From contig CATNCP010000008.1 in the NCBI GenBank assembly GCA_950096615.1, positions 1 to 64,000 on the forward strand: a stretch of 64,000 bases of DNA, written 5' to 3'. The position numbers and the translations under genes were made by a program. The stretch is from an uncultured Kangiella sp. GTDB taxonomy: Bacteria > Pseudomonadota > Gammaproteobacteria > Enterobacterales > Kangiellaceae. A model generated the notes under the pieces. The model searched no databases. It was not told where the DNA came from and saw nothing but the letters and a program-made list of their open reading frames with translations. Shown piece by piece: positions 1 to 8,065 of this stretch. Each line of letters starts with the position of its first letter. The stretch's first letter is position 1.

Positions 1-7
1 TGGCAAT

Positions 8-33
8 AAAAAAGGCGACAAAAGCCGCCTTTT
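8..33 (-). terminator. Rho-independent terminator after the exbD pair
   Basis: An 8-bp perfect stem (aaaaggcg with cgcctttt) encloses an 8-nt loop. Read on the minus strand it is followed by a run of T. It lies 18 nt past the stop codon of the second exbD gene, so it probably ends that transcript. Confidence 0.8.
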
Positions 34-50
34 AAAAGGTCTTTACAGGA

Positions 51-464
51 CTATTTTCCTGTAATCCAGCGCGCGACGTTCACTTTGGAGACGCCAGCAG
101 CGTTGGCTTGGTCAACTGCCGTTACCAAAACATTGTTAATCGCTTCTTCGTGAACACGAACCAGTACTGGCGAGCGTGGATCCGCTGCGAGTTGAGTTTC
201 AATATTTGCACGAATCGCTTCAGGGTCGATAGAACGCTCATTCATGAACACATTGCTTTGTTCATCAATAGAAACCACGATCAATGGTGGTGGGTTCTTT
301 GGAGGCGTTGTATCTTGGTTCGTCGTTGGACGTGAGATCTCAACTGTATCTTCTCTGACGAATGACGTGGTAACAATGAAGAAGATCAACATAATGAATA
401 CGATGTCTAGCATCGGTGTCATGTCAATCGCCGTATCTTCGTCTTCTCTATGTTTTCTACGCAT
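51..464 (-). CDS. ExbD/TolR-family biopolymer transport protein (first copy)
   Basis: Inner-membrane, proton-motive-force coupling protein. ExbD/TolR works with an ExbB/TolQ partner to energise TonB- or Tol-dependent outer-membrane functions. The 137-aa product has the family layout: a short charged cytoplasmic N-terminus (MRRKHREDED), one membrane segment at about residues 15-36 containing the conserved Asp of DMTPMLDIVFIMLIFFIVTT, and a periplasmic domain of about 100 residues. I placed the start at 464, not at an upstream in-frame codon, because an AGGA-type ribosome site lies just before it and the protein then begins like its paralogue. It is the last gene before a terminator and shares strong similarity with the next gene upstream (649-1065). 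No exbB/tolQ gene is adjacent. Its substrate receptor cannot be told from sequence. Confidence 0.9.
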   Translation of the reverse strand: MRRKHREDEDTAIDMTPMLDIVFIMLIFFIVTTSFVREDTVEISRPTTNQDTTPPKNPPPLIVVSIDEQSNVFMNERSIDPEAIRANIETQLAADPRSPVLVRVHEEAINNVLVTAVDQANAAGVSKVNVARWITGK

Positions 465-551
465 AATATATCTTATCCTGTCGCACTTTTTGCTACTTTT
501 ACATAAAAGTATTTGGCCCACAAAGGCGGCATTGTTTAAAGTAATCGTTAA

Positions 552-580
552 AGTATAACCGCCACATTAAATGTGATCCA
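552..580 (-). promoter_or_regulatory. Candidate promoter with internal palindrome upstream of the first exbD copy
   Basis: On the minus strand a weak -35 (TGGATC, 575-580) is separated by 17 nt from a good -10 (TATACT, 552-557). The spacer holds a perfect palindrome, CACATT-A-AATGTG (563-575 in plus coordinates). A palindrome between the two boxes is a typical repressor position. This would give the 51-464 gene its own start, about 88 nt before the ATG. The -35 is poor, so the call is tentative. Confidence 0.4.
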
Positions 581-648
581 GTCTTAAATGTCTACCCTAA
601 TTTATGTAAAAAAGGGCAAATCGTACCTCTAACTGTGAAGTTGGGTCA

Positions 649-1065
649 TTACTCACGCCATGGAGCGACGTTGACGCTTGATATACCCGCTTTATTAGCC
701 TGATCCACCGCCGATACCATGGTCACATTATGGGCATCACTATGAACTCGCACGATAAGCGGGGCCTGTATATCATTCACCAGTTGGCTTTCTAAGTTGG
801 CCTGTATCGCCTCAACGTCAATGATTCTTTCATTAAATGACACTTGGTTTTGCGCATCAATAGTTAAGATTAATGGTTGAGACTTACCGTCACAGTCTTG
901 CTCGCAGTGAGTGGTTGGCTGTGCCACCTCTAAGCTGTCAGTGTTAATGAAACTGGTCGTAACGATGAAAAACAGTAATAAAATAAAGATGATATCGAGC
1001 ATGGAAGTCATGTCGACTTTGTTGTTATCAATGCTGCTGCTAAACCTGCGGCGTAATTTTTTCAT
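649..1065 (-). CDS. ExbD/TolR-family biopolymer transport protein (second copy)
   Basis: The 138-aa product has the same plan as the 51-464 gene: basic cytoplasmic start (MKKLRRRF), a membrane segment with the conserved Asp in DMTSMLDIIFILLLFFIVTT, and a periplasmic domain ending VNVAPWRE. The periplasmic parts of the two paralogues align over their length, sharing for example DQAN.AG.S.VNVA.W near the C-terminus, so they arose by duplication and have diverged. This copy has an extra Cys pair (HCEQDCDG) just after the membrane segment that the other lacks. A strong AAGGGG ribosome site precedes the ATG. A well-formed promoter lies about 80 nt upstream, so it need not be cotranscribed with mutM. 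The pair may form hetero-oligomers with an ExbB encoded elsewhere; that is inference. Confidence 0.9.
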   Translation of the reverse strand: MKKLRRRFSSSIDNNKVDMTSMLDIIFILLLFFIVTTSFINTDSLEVAQPTTHCEQDCDGKSQPLILTIDAQNQVSFNERIIDVEAIQANLESQLVNDIQAPLIVRVHSDAHNVTMVSAVDQANKAGISSVNVAPWRE

Positions 1066-1146
1066 ATGATACCCCTTAGCAATGGCCTGTTTCTGACAGT
1101 GCTAGCAATAACTCCAGCAAGAGTGATCTGACCAGCACTCAATTTC

Positions 1147-1175
1147 AATATAGCGCTAAAAACTGCTTATGGCAA
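1147..1175 (-). promoter_or_regulatory. Candidate sigma-70 promoter for the exbD pair
   Basis: On the minus strand TTGCCA (1170-1175) and TATATT (1147-1152) are spaced by exactly 17 nt. The predicted start is about 75 nt before the ATG at 1065, inside the mutM-exbD gap. Confidence 0.55.
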
Positions 1176-1205
1176 TTTGGATGGCTATTTCATTTGAGGG
1201 TGGCG

Positions 1206-2015
1206 TTAGCGTTGGCAGTGGGGACAATAAAAACTGGAGCGCTGGCCTAGGGTGATATTTTTAATGATGGATTGGCATTGAATGCAAGTTTCACCTTCGC
1301 GCCCATAAACGTTCAACTGCTGCGCAAAGTAGCCGGGAGAACCGTCAGCTTGCGTAAAATCTTTAAGCGTAGTGCCGCCTTGCTGAATCGCCTTTTCAAG
1401 CACCAACTTAATATTATTAACCAATACCTGACAGCGTTCTTTGCTGATCCGATTGGCGGCGCGTTTGGGGTGAATACCACTTAAAAATAGCGATTCGCTA
1501 GCGTAGATATTCCCGACACCGACAACGACTGCATTGGTCATGATGGCGTTTTTGATAGCGCCCTTGCGTTTGGCCAGCTTGTGATGAAGGTAGTCACCAT
1601 TAAAGTCGCTACTCAACGGCTCTGGGCCAAGAGAGTGGATAATCTTCAGTTTGGTATCTTTGTCTTGCCATAAGATAGCACCAAAGCGCCTTGGGTCATT
1701 TAAGCGAAGTGCCTTACCGTTAGCGAATACAACCTCAAAGTGGTCATGTTTTCTTAGAGGTGTTTTAGCATCGACCACTCGCATGGTCCCGGACATACCA
1801 AGATGCATCACAACTGAACCCTCTGGGAAGCGCCATAGCATGTATTTAGCGCGACGTGTGATATCACCGCTGATTTGACCTTCAAGCTGTTTGAGCTCAC
1901 CAGGAATAGGCCAGCGTAGTTGAGGCTGATAGATATTCACTGCTACGACTGTTTGGCCAGTAATATGTGGGGCAAGTCCTCGAGTGGTCGTTTCGACTTC
2001 GGGTAATTCGGGCAT
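1206..2015 (-). CDS. mutM: Formamidopyrimidine-DNA glycosylase
   Basis: Base-excision repair enzyme that removes 8-oxoguanine and ring-opened purines and nicks the abasic site. The 269-aa length is normal. The N-terminus begins MPELPEVETTTRGL, so the catalytic Pro2 (Schiff-base nucleophile) and Glu3 are present. A Lys in RRAKYM near residue 57 matches the conserved beta-hairpin lysine. The C-terminal zinc finger is intact with Cys244, Cys247, Cys264 and Cys267 (CIQC ... CPHC). It starts about 140 nt downstream of the rpmG stop, with a hairpin terminator between, so it is probably transcribed separately from the ribosomal protein genes. Confidence 0.97.
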   Translation of the reverse strand: MPELPEVETTTRGLAPHITGQTVVAVNIYQPQLRWPIPGELKQLEGQISGDITRRAKYMLWRFPEGSVVMHLGMSGTMRVVDAKTPLRKHDHFEVVFANGKALRLNDPRRFGAILWQDKDTKLKIIHSLGPEPLSSDFNGDYLHHKLAKRKGAIKNAIMTNAVVVGVGNIYASESLFLSGIHPKRAANRISKERCQVLVNNIKLVLEKAIQQGGTTLKDFTQADGSPGYFAQQLNVYGREGETCIQCQSIIKNITLGQRSSFYCPHCQR

Positions 2016-2075
2016 GGTAACGTGTGGTTAGTTTAGATTTAAGAGTGATGACAAATATTGTAGTGCAGAATAACA

Positions 2076-2101
2076 AAAAGCCCAGCGTTAACTGGGCTTT
2101 T
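2076..2101 (-). terminator. Terminator after rpmB-rpmG
   Basis: A 10-bp perfect stem (aaaagcccag with ctgggctttt) has a 6-nt loop and T residues on the minus-strand side. It lies 54 nt past the rpmG stop and before mutM. Confidence 0.8.
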
Positions 2102-2154
2102 GTATACGTTTTCTTGGAGGCAGAAAACTGTAAAGCTAGATTAAGCTTTTGAAA

Positions 2155-2310
2155 TTACTTAATTTTTGCTTCTTTATAAATAACATGCTTGCGGATAGTT
2201 GGATCAAATTTTTTGATTTCCATCTTGCCTGGCATGTTTTTCTTGTTCTTGTCAGTGGTATAGAAATGACCTGTACCAGCACTTGACACTAAACGGATTT
2301 TATCGCGCAT
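2155..2310 (-). CDS. rpmG: 50S ribosomal protein L33
   Basis: Small ribosomal protein of the large subunit near the E site. I translated this 51-aa product by hand. It begins [19 protein letters not shown] and ends YKEAKIK, which is the L33 pattern. It contains no Cys, so it is the zinc-independent form. It lies 11 nt downstream of rpmB in the usual rpmB-rpmG order, is preceded by an AGGAGCTG-type ribosome site, and is followed by a terminator. Confidence 0.96.
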   Translation of the reverse strand: MRDKIRLVSSAGTGHFYTTDKNKKNMPGKMEIKKFDPTIRKHVIYKEAKIK

Positions 2311-2321
2311 CATTCAGCTCC

Positions 2322-2558
2322 TTATACTTTTTCGCCACGAGCACGCAATTCAGTTAGCACAGTCTCGATACCTTTCTTATCGATAATGCGCATACCTTTT
2401 GCTGATACGCGTAGTTTGACGAAACGCTTCTCAGACTCAACCCAAAAACGGTGAGTGTGCAAGTTCGGTAAAAAACGACGTTTTGTACGGTTTTTTGCGT
2501 GTGACACGTTGTTTCCTGTCACTGGACGCTTGCCTGTTACCTGACAAACTTTAGCCAT
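2322..2558 (-). CDS. rpmB: 50S ribosomal protein L28
   Basis: Large-subunit ribosomal protein of 78 aa, the usual gammaproteobacterial length. The start [20 protein letters not shown] and the basic core ([13 protein letters not shown]) identify it. A strong GGAGG ribosome site precedes the ATG. It is the first gene of rpmB-rpmG and is driven by a near-consensus promoter with a GC-rich discriminator, as expected for a growth-rate-controlled ribosomal operon. Confidence 0.97.
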   Translation of the reverse strand: MAKVCQVTGKRPVTGNNVSHAKNRTKRRFLPNLHTHRFWVESEKRFVKLRVSAKGMRIIDKKGIETVLTELRARGEKV

Positions 2559-2637
2559 GATATAGCCTCCAAAAAATAATCATTACATTGCGGGGAGGAA
2601 TGTCTTATCCCACCGCGACTCTTCAAATAGGGCGCAC

Positions 2638-2666
2638 TTTATACCAGAAAGCCGTCCCTTTGACAA
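2638..2666 (-). promoter_or_regulatory. Strong sigma-70 promoter of rpmB-rpmG
   Basis: On the minus strand TTGTCA (2661-2666), a 17-nt spacer and TATAAA (2638-2643) each match consensus at 5 of 6 positions. The discriminator just downstream (GTGCGCCC) is GC-rich, a feature of stringently controlled promoters. The start would be about 70 nt before the rpmB ATG. Confidence 0.7.
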
Positions 2667-2745
2667 CTAAACTGACAATAAAAGGCCAATTTACTCAGGT
2701 TTTTCACGAAAAGTCGTCGAAACCATGAGTAAACGTCATATTCAT

Positions 2746-3420
2746 TTAAATTAAGCCATGTTCCGCGAAGGAGTAGCTTTTGTTTTGCGCGATAATAATG
2801 TGGTCCAGCGTTCTAATATCTACCAGCTGGAGAGCCTGTCGGATTCGGTCGGTAATGTGCCGATCGGAAGGACTGGGTTCCAAGCAACCACTCGGGTGGT
2901 TGTGCGCCAATATCACTGCGGCGGCATGATAACTCAGGGCCTTCTCAACCACAACCCTTGGGTGCACTTCTGAGCTATTAATTGTTCCTTGAAATAGTGT
3001 TTCCTGGACTAAAAGTTGATGCTGATTATTCAGGAATAACACTACAAACTGCTCGCGCTTGTGTCGACTTAGCAGCGACGAGAGGAAACTCTTAACGTCA
3101 TCAGGCGAGCTAAAGCTTTGATTCTGCTGAAGGCTTTGTTGTAAATAACGTTTAGAAAGCTCCAAACTGGCTTGTAGCTGACAGAATTTTGCATCGCCCA
3201 TACCAGGCTGGTGGGTAAACTCTTTTAGGTTGGCTTCGAGCAGTTGTCGTAGTCCACCAAACTCTTTGAGTAGGTGGCGCGACAGATCGACAACGTTGTG
3301 GGTCTTGGTTCCGGTACGGAGAAAGATAGCCAACAATTCTGCGTCAGATAACGTTTCTGCACCATGTTTGAGAAGTCGTTCCCGCGGCCTTTCCTGTGCT
3401 GGCCATTCCATTATTTTCAT
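2746..3420 (-). CDS. radC: RadC-family JAB/MPN domain protein
   Basis: Protein of 224 aa. It has the N-terminal helix-hairpin-helix-like region of RadC (from RPRERLLKHGAETLSDAELLA) and a C-terminal JAB1/MPN metalloprotease-fold domain. The JAMM motif is intact: HNHPSG at residues 173-178 with Asp186 after PSPS. The family was once called a DNA-repair protein on the basis of a mutant phenotype since disputed, and its role in normal growth is unclear. Next to coaBC it occupies a conserved chromosomal place in gammaproteobacteria, unlike the many mobile-element copies of radC. AGGAAGTG precedes the start. Confidence 0.93.
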   Translation of the reverse strand: MKIMEWPAQERPRERLLKHGAETLSDAELLAIFLRTGTKTHNVVDLSRHLLKEFGGLRQLLEANLKEFTHQPGMGDAKFCQLQASLELSKRYLQQSLQQNQSFSSPDDVKSFLSSLLSRHKREQFVVLFLNNQHQLLVQETLFQGTINSSEVHPRVVVEKALSYHAAAVILAHNHPSGCLEPSPSDRHITDRIRQALQLVDIRTLDHIIIAQNKSYSFAEHGLI

Positions 3421-3621
3421 GTCACTTCCTGTGATTAAAATTATTCTATTTTTGTACGTGCCACTGCCACTGATTGGTTATGCGTCACTAACTAAGCTGC
3501 GCTCCTTTGTGCACTGATTAACGATGCTCTGGAGGCAACAGAGCAGGGCATTTTGTGCGTCGAACTCTTGGTAATAACAAAAAACAGCCGTCAGGTTGGG
3601 AAGTGTATGATTTTTATTGAG

Positions 3622-3648
3622 TTGAGTAATTAAGAATATGACTATAAT
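3622..3648 (+). promoter_or_regulatory. Candidate promoter for coaBC
   Basis: A perfect TATAAT (3643-3648) is preceded by TTGAGT (3622-3627), but with a short 15-nt spacer. It lies 58 nt before the coaBC ATG in the 285-nt divergent gap from radC. The -10 is convincing; the -35 is not. Confidence 0.45.
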
Positions 3649-3705
3649 TTTTGTGCGTAAAAGCGTAAACTTGTAGGTCATTATAAGTTAAATCAATCGG
3701 TTAGC

Positions 3706-4911
3706 ATGAGTTTGCAAGGTAAGAAAATCCTGTTAGGAATAACGGGTGGCATAGCTGCGTACAAAAGCGCTGAACTGAGTCGTCTGCTGATTAAAGCGGG
3801 CGCGGAAGTTCGTTGTGTGATGACAAAAGGTGCGCAAGCCTTTATCACGCCGATGACTTTTCAAGCTTTAACGGGCAACCCCGTGCATGAGCATTTGCTT
3901 GATCCTGATGCTGAAGCGGCCATGGGGCATATTGAACTGGCTCGCTGGGCGGATTTGGTTTTGATTGCGCCGGCGACAGCAGATGTGATGGCGAAGTTAG
4001 TCTCGGGTGCTGCTGATGACTTATTAAGCACCTTATGTTTGGCTACGGCAGCTCCAGTAGCTGTAGCACCTGCTATGAATCAGCAAATGTGGGCTAACCG
4101 AGCTACGCAAGCTAATGTGGCAACATTGCTGGACCGAGACATCAGAATTTGGGGGCCTGACTCAGGCGACCAAGCTTGTGGCGATGTTGGGCCTGGAAGG
4201 ATGTTAGAGCCGCACAGTTTAGTGCAGCATGTTGAGCAATTCTTTTGTGACAAGATACTAAAAGGTCAGCATTGGGTCATTACTGCGGGACCGACAGTGG
4301 AAGCGATTGATCCTGTCCGTTATTTGGCGAACCGTAGCTCTGGGAAAATGGGGTATGCGGTTGCTGAAATGGCGGCGCGCGCAGGGGCCAAAGTTACTTT
4401 GATCAGTGGTCCCGTTTGTCTTGCTGCGCCATTTGGCGTTGATCGTATTTGCGTTGACAGTGCTCAAGAAATGCTGGATAGCGTTAAAAATACCGTATCT
4501 GCTGAATCAGTTTTCGTCTCTTGTGCTGCGGTAGCCGATTATAAGCCGAAAGAAGTGGCCAGCGAGAAGATGAAAAAAACAGGCGATGATGGAATGACTA
4601 TGCAGTTGACGCAAAACCCTGATATTTTGAAGTGGGCAGCCCAAGAGAGCGGAGCTTTCTGTGTTGGCTTTGCAGCTGAAACGCAGAATGTTAGCGATTA
4701 TGCTCAAGCTAAAATGGAGCGTAAAGGGATCCCAATGATTTGCGCTAACGATGTCAGTCGTTGCGATATTGGGTTCTCTTGCGATGATAATGAACTACAG
4801 GTTTTTTATCGTGATAATAAAGACGTAAAACAACAGGCGATAGGCCCAGCGAGTAAACCGCTGGTTGCTGAACAGCTAATACAATTAATTGAAAAAGTTC
4901 GCCAATTATAA
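3706..4911 (+). CDS. coaBC: Bifunctional phosphopantothenoylcysteine decarboxylase / phosphopantothenate-cysteine ligase
   Basis: Cytosolic coenzyme A biosynthesis enzyme that joins cysteine to 4'-phosphopantothenate and decarboxylates the product. The 401-aa length fits. The N-terminal flavin-dependent CoaC half starts [16 protein letters not shown] and has the catalytic His75 (GHIELARW) and the substrate-clamp motif PAMNQQMW at 122-129. The CoaB half begins near residue 185 with [20 protein letters not shown] and contains KMKK and the NDV motif (ICANDVSR). In many relatives dut follows coaBC directly. Here algC follows after 36 nt and no trimeric-type dut is present; a different dUTPase lies at 18.9 kb. 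Confidence 0.97.
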   Translation: MSLQGKKILLGITGGIAAYKSAELSRLLIKAGAEVRCVMTKGAQAFITPMTFQALTGNPVHEHLLDPDAEAAMGHIELARWADLVLIAPATADVMAKLVSGAADDLLSTLCLATAAPVAVAPAMNQQMWANRATQANVATLLDRDIRIWGPDSGDQACGDVGPGRMLEPHSLVQHVEQFFCDKILKGQHWVITAGPTVEAIDPVRYLANRSSGKMGYAVAEMAARAGAKVTLISGPVCLAAPFGVDRICVDSAQEMLDSVKNTVSAESVFVSCAAVADYKPKEVASEKMKKTGDDGMTMQLTQNPDILKWAAQESGAFCVGFAAETQNVSDYAQAKMERKGIPMICANDVSRCDIGFSCDDNELQVFYRDNKDVKQQAIGPASKPLVAEQLIQLIEKVRQL

Positions 4912-4947
4912 TCATCAGCGAGCGTTCAGGAGTGTGAGGAGTCTTTG

Positions 4948-7431
4948 ATGACAAAGGGTAAGAGTTTAGCCAGCTTTTTTATTGTTCCTTTAGTTATTGG
5001 TCTAGTGATCTTAGTGGGGGTGTCTGCCAGTCTTTATTATCTAGGGATTCAAGATCCTCTGGAGAAACAGGCGCAACAGTTATTGGCATCTCGAACCGCT
5101 GAGCGCGCCAATTTAATTGAACAAAGAGTTCAGCAAATCCAAGCTACATTGGATCTGGCAGGGCAGTCTGTATTTGCGGAAGATAATGATGAGGTCATTG
5201 AAAAATTAAAAAAGCAAGTTCCGCAGCTGGACCAAGTGGTTCTTTTTGAAAATGCATCTATACAGCCGGCTAATGATGCGACCCCTGCGATTACTCATGT
5301 CGTGATCGATTTATTAAGAAAAACAGCTCAAGATGAGCCAACGCCTCCTGAGTTAATTCTTAAAAATGGCCAACCAAGCTATATCGCTTTTACCGAAAAG
5401 TTGGGTGACGATAGGCTGGTTTTAGCTACCGTTAGTTTGTCACAAATTAAAGCGCTTCTAGGCAAAGCTGATAATCAAAGTCGCTTGGAGCTAAGGCAAA
5501 ACTTTGGCAATACATCACACGTTGTCGCTTTTGTTGGAACTGAGCCCGCAGATGGTTCACCGCTTATTGAGTCTCAAACATTTGGCGCCAACTGGTCTTT
5601 AGCTCTATGGCAGCGGGTAGGTGCTCTAACCACCGATGCTGGACAGTTACCGTTACTTTTATTCATTGCAGCAGTCGTTGCTTTCCTGATTGTAGGTCTG
5701 ATGCCTTTACTAAGCATGAAGCGATTATTTAGCAACGATGCTCGTCGCTTTATCAAAGGGGTTAAAGAGGGCTCTGTAACCACTAAAAAGTATCAGATCA
5801 ATTTCTTTAATGAATTAGCGGCTGGTTTCTCGCGTGTTTCCGGAGAGCCTGTAACTGATAGCACCGAAGATGATGATAGCGATATTGATATTGAAGACGA
5901 TGTCAAAGAAGAGCCAGTTAAAAAGCGTCGAGCGCGCCCGTTGATTAATCCAGAAGACGGGGCTAGTCAAGATGAAGGCAGTAGCAGTAATGCGACAAAA
6001 AACGAGCCCGATAGCCAGAAGACTGTTGCCAAAGATGTGAATGAGGATGCGGTCTCTCAAAGCATTAATCCTGATATTTTCCGTGAGTATGATATTCGCG
6101 GCGTTATGGGTGAAAGCTTGGATTACGACACCGTGTATGTCATTGGTAAGGCTATTGGTAGTGAGGCATATTCTCGCGGTGAGCAGAGTGTGATTGTGGG
6201 GCGCGATGGTCGTCTATCCAGTCCTGAGTTGCATAAAGCTTTGACTGAAGGCCTATTAGCTAGTGGACGTGATGTGGTTGACTTGGGCATGGTACCGACA
6301 CCTTTGGTGTACTTTGGAACTCATACCCTCGGGTCTCGTTCTGGGGTGATGGTTACTGGTAGTCATAACCCGCCTGAACATAACGGCTTGAAAGTGGTGT
6401 TGGCTGGAGAGACACTCTACGGAAAAGACATTCAAGAACTCTTAAAGCGCATTCAGATGCAAGAGTTTTTTAATGGGAAAGGTAATTTAAGCGAATCAAG
6501 TATTGAGCAAAATTACTTAGAGCGGTTAGTGTCTGATATTACATTGGATAAACCGCTTAAGGTGGCTGTGGACTGTGGTAATGGCGTGACAGGGGAGTTT
6601 GCTCCTAAAATGTTACAAGCACTTGGCTGCGAAGTGATTGGTTTGTATACAGACATTGATGGGAACTTCCCTAATCACCACCCCGATCCAAATTCAGCAA
6701 GTAACTTGGAAGCTTTGATTGAAATGGTAACCTCCGAAAAAGCCGATATTGGTTTGGCCTTTGATGGGGATGGAGACCGCCTTGGAGTGGTTGATAATAA
6801 AGGTAAAGTGATTTGGACCGACCGCTTGATGATGTTATTCGCACAGGATGTATTATCGAGGAATCCAGGTGGGGAAATTATTTACGATGTGAAGTGTACT
6901 CGCTTCTTGAAAGATGTGATTACACAAGCTGGTGGCCAACCATTAATGTGGAAGACCGGACATTCTTTAATGAAGGCGAAGATGCGCGAAACCGAAGCAC
7001 CATTTGGTGGTGAAGGTAGCGGCCACTTGTACTTTAATGAACGCTGGTATGGTTTTGATGATGCTTTATATGCAGGAGCTCGACTTCTAGAAATATTGTG
7101 TCGTGCGGAAGCAACATCTTCAGAAGTGTTTGAAGAGTTACCAGAAGGGTTATCATCCGAAGAAATTAACGTGCCTGTGCCTGATAAGGTGAAGTTTAAA
7201 TTAATTAAAGCTTTGATTGCCAAAGGGGAGTTTGGCGAAGGCGAGGTTAATACAACTGATGGCTTGAGAGTTGATTATAAACACCGCTGGTTACTGGCGA
7301 GAGCGTCGAACACGACACCGAGTATCGTGGTTAAGTTTGAGGCTGATAATGAGGTGTCTTTAGAGGCAGTTAAAGATACTTTGCGCAAACAATTATTAAA
7401 AGTAGCGCCGAAGATAAAACTAAATTTCTAG
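4948..7431 (+). CDS. algC: Phosphomannomutase/phosphoglucomutase with N-terminal membrane-anchored domain
   Basis: Alpha-D-phosphohexomutase that interconverts mannose-1/6-phosphate and glucose-1/6-phosphate for LPS and exopolysaccharide precursors. The 827-aa protein is nearly twice the size of a simple AlgC. A membrane segment at about residues 9-30 and another near 234-256 flank a periplasmic domain of about 200 residues. A charged linker follows (acidic DDDSDIDIEDD, then KKRRAR), and the mutase domain starts near residue 372. The mutase is complete: catalytic Ser472 in TGSHNPPEHNG, the metal loop DGDGDR near 605, and the sugar loop GEGSGH. I chose ATG at 4948 over the TTG at 4945 because it sits 6 nt after GAGGAG. 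Similar long forms occur in Pseudomonas. The role of the external domain is unknown. Confidence 0.93.
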   Translation: MTKGKSLASFFIVPLVIGLVILVGVSASLYYLGIQDPLEKQAQQLLASRTAERANLIEQRVQQIQATLDLAGQSVFAEDNDEVIEKLKKQVPQLDQVVLFENASIQPANDATPAITHVVIDLLRKTAQDEPTPPELILKNGQPSYIAFTEKLGDDRLVLATVSLSQIKALLGKADNQSRLELRQNFGNTSHVVAFVGTEPADGSPLIESQTFGANWSLALWQRVGALTTDAGQLPLLLFIAAVVAFLIVGLMPLLSMKRLFSNDARRFIKGVKEGSVTTKKYQINFFNELAAGFSRVSGEPVTDSTEDDDSDIDIEDDVKEEPVKKRRARPLINPEDGASQDEGSSSNATKNEPDSQKTVAKDVNEDAVSQSINPDIFREYDIRGVMGESLDYDTVYVIGKAIGSEAYSRGEQSVIVGRDGRLSSPELHKALTEGLLASGRDVVDLGMVPTPLVYFGTHTLGSRSGVMVTGSHNPPEHNGLKVVLAGETLYGKDIQELLKRIQMQEFFNGKGNLSESSIEQNYLERLVSDITLDKPLKVAVDCGNGVTGEFAPKMLQALGCEVIGLYTDIDGNFPNHHPDPNSASNLEALIEMVTSEKADIGLAFDGDGDRLGVVDNKGKVIWTDRLMMLFAQDVLSRNPGGEIIYDVKCTRFLKDVITQAGGQPLMWKTGHSLMKAKMRETEAPFGGEGSGHLYFNERWYGFDDALYAGARLLEILCRAEATSSEVFEELPEGLSSEEINVPVPDKVKFKLIKALIAKGEFGEGEVNTTDGLRVDYKHRWLLARASNTTPSIVVKFEADNEVSLEAVKDTLRKQLLKVAPKIKLNF

Positions 7432-7464
7432 AACGATTTATTAAAACACAAATTTGAGAGACAC

Positions 7465-8061
7465 ATGACAACAAGAAATTCATCGAAGAGAAAGAATGAA
7501 ATCTTGCAAGCATTAGCTTTAATGCTTGAGAAAGATCCTGGGGAACGAATTACTACAGCTAAGCTTGCGAAAGAGGTGGGAGTCTCAGAGGCTGCGTTGT
7601 ATCGACATTTTCCAAGTAAGGCCAGAATGTTTGAAGGCTTAATAGAGTTTACTGAGGAAGCGATATTCTCACGTATGAATTTGATTGCTAAGGAGCAAAC
7701 AGATTTGGATACGCAATGTCAGCAAACGCTAGGGCTGATTTTGACCTTCGCTAGCCGTAACCCTGGGATTTGTCGTTTACTTACGGGAGAGGCCCTGTCC
7801 GGTGAGCATGAGCGTTTACGAGGACGTATTAGTCAATTGTTTAATCGTGTTGAAACGCAAATCAAACAACTTTTCAGACAGCATGAAGTAGCGACGAAAG
7901 GAAAGTACACTCCTGAAATAGGAAGCCGTGCTAATTTGTTAGTGGCGGTAGTCGAGGGGCGGATTTTGCAGTATGTGAGAACTGATTTTACTCAATCTCC
8001 ATTAGCGAGCTGGGATAATCAGTGGCAACTGCTGCAGTCAATTACAGCAGTTGATTCATAG
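7465..8061 (+). CDS. slmA: Nucleoid occlusion factor SlmA (TetR family)
   Basis: DNA-binding protein that, bound to chromosomal SlmA sites, antagonises FtsZ polymerisation over the nucleoid. The 198-aa product has an N-terminal TetR-type helix-turn-helix at about residues 29-48 (TTAKLAKEVGVSEAALYRHF) and an all-helical C-terminal domain with the SlmA signature FEGLIEFTEEAIFSRMN. The order coaBC-algC-slmA next to pyrE is the usual neighbourhood. It ends 4 nt before the stop of the convergent DUF4124 gene, around a short inverted repeat (atagtt/aactat). Confidence 0.95.
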   Translation: MTTRNSSKRKNEILQALALMLEKDPGERITTAKLAKEVGVSEAALYRHFPSKARMFEGLIEFTEEAIFSRMNLIAKEQTDLDTQCQQTLGLILTFASRNPGICRLLTGEALSGEHERLRGRISQLFNRVETQIKQLFRQHEVATKGKYTPEIGSRANLLVAVVEGRILQYVRTDFTQSPLASWDNQWQLLQSITAVDS

Positions 8062-8065
8062 TTGG

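Noticed and set aside
3478-3681. A 67-codon minus-strand frame in the radC-coaBC gap
   Set aside because: Cysteine-rich and without homology-like features; it covers the probable coaBC promoter and has no ribosome site.
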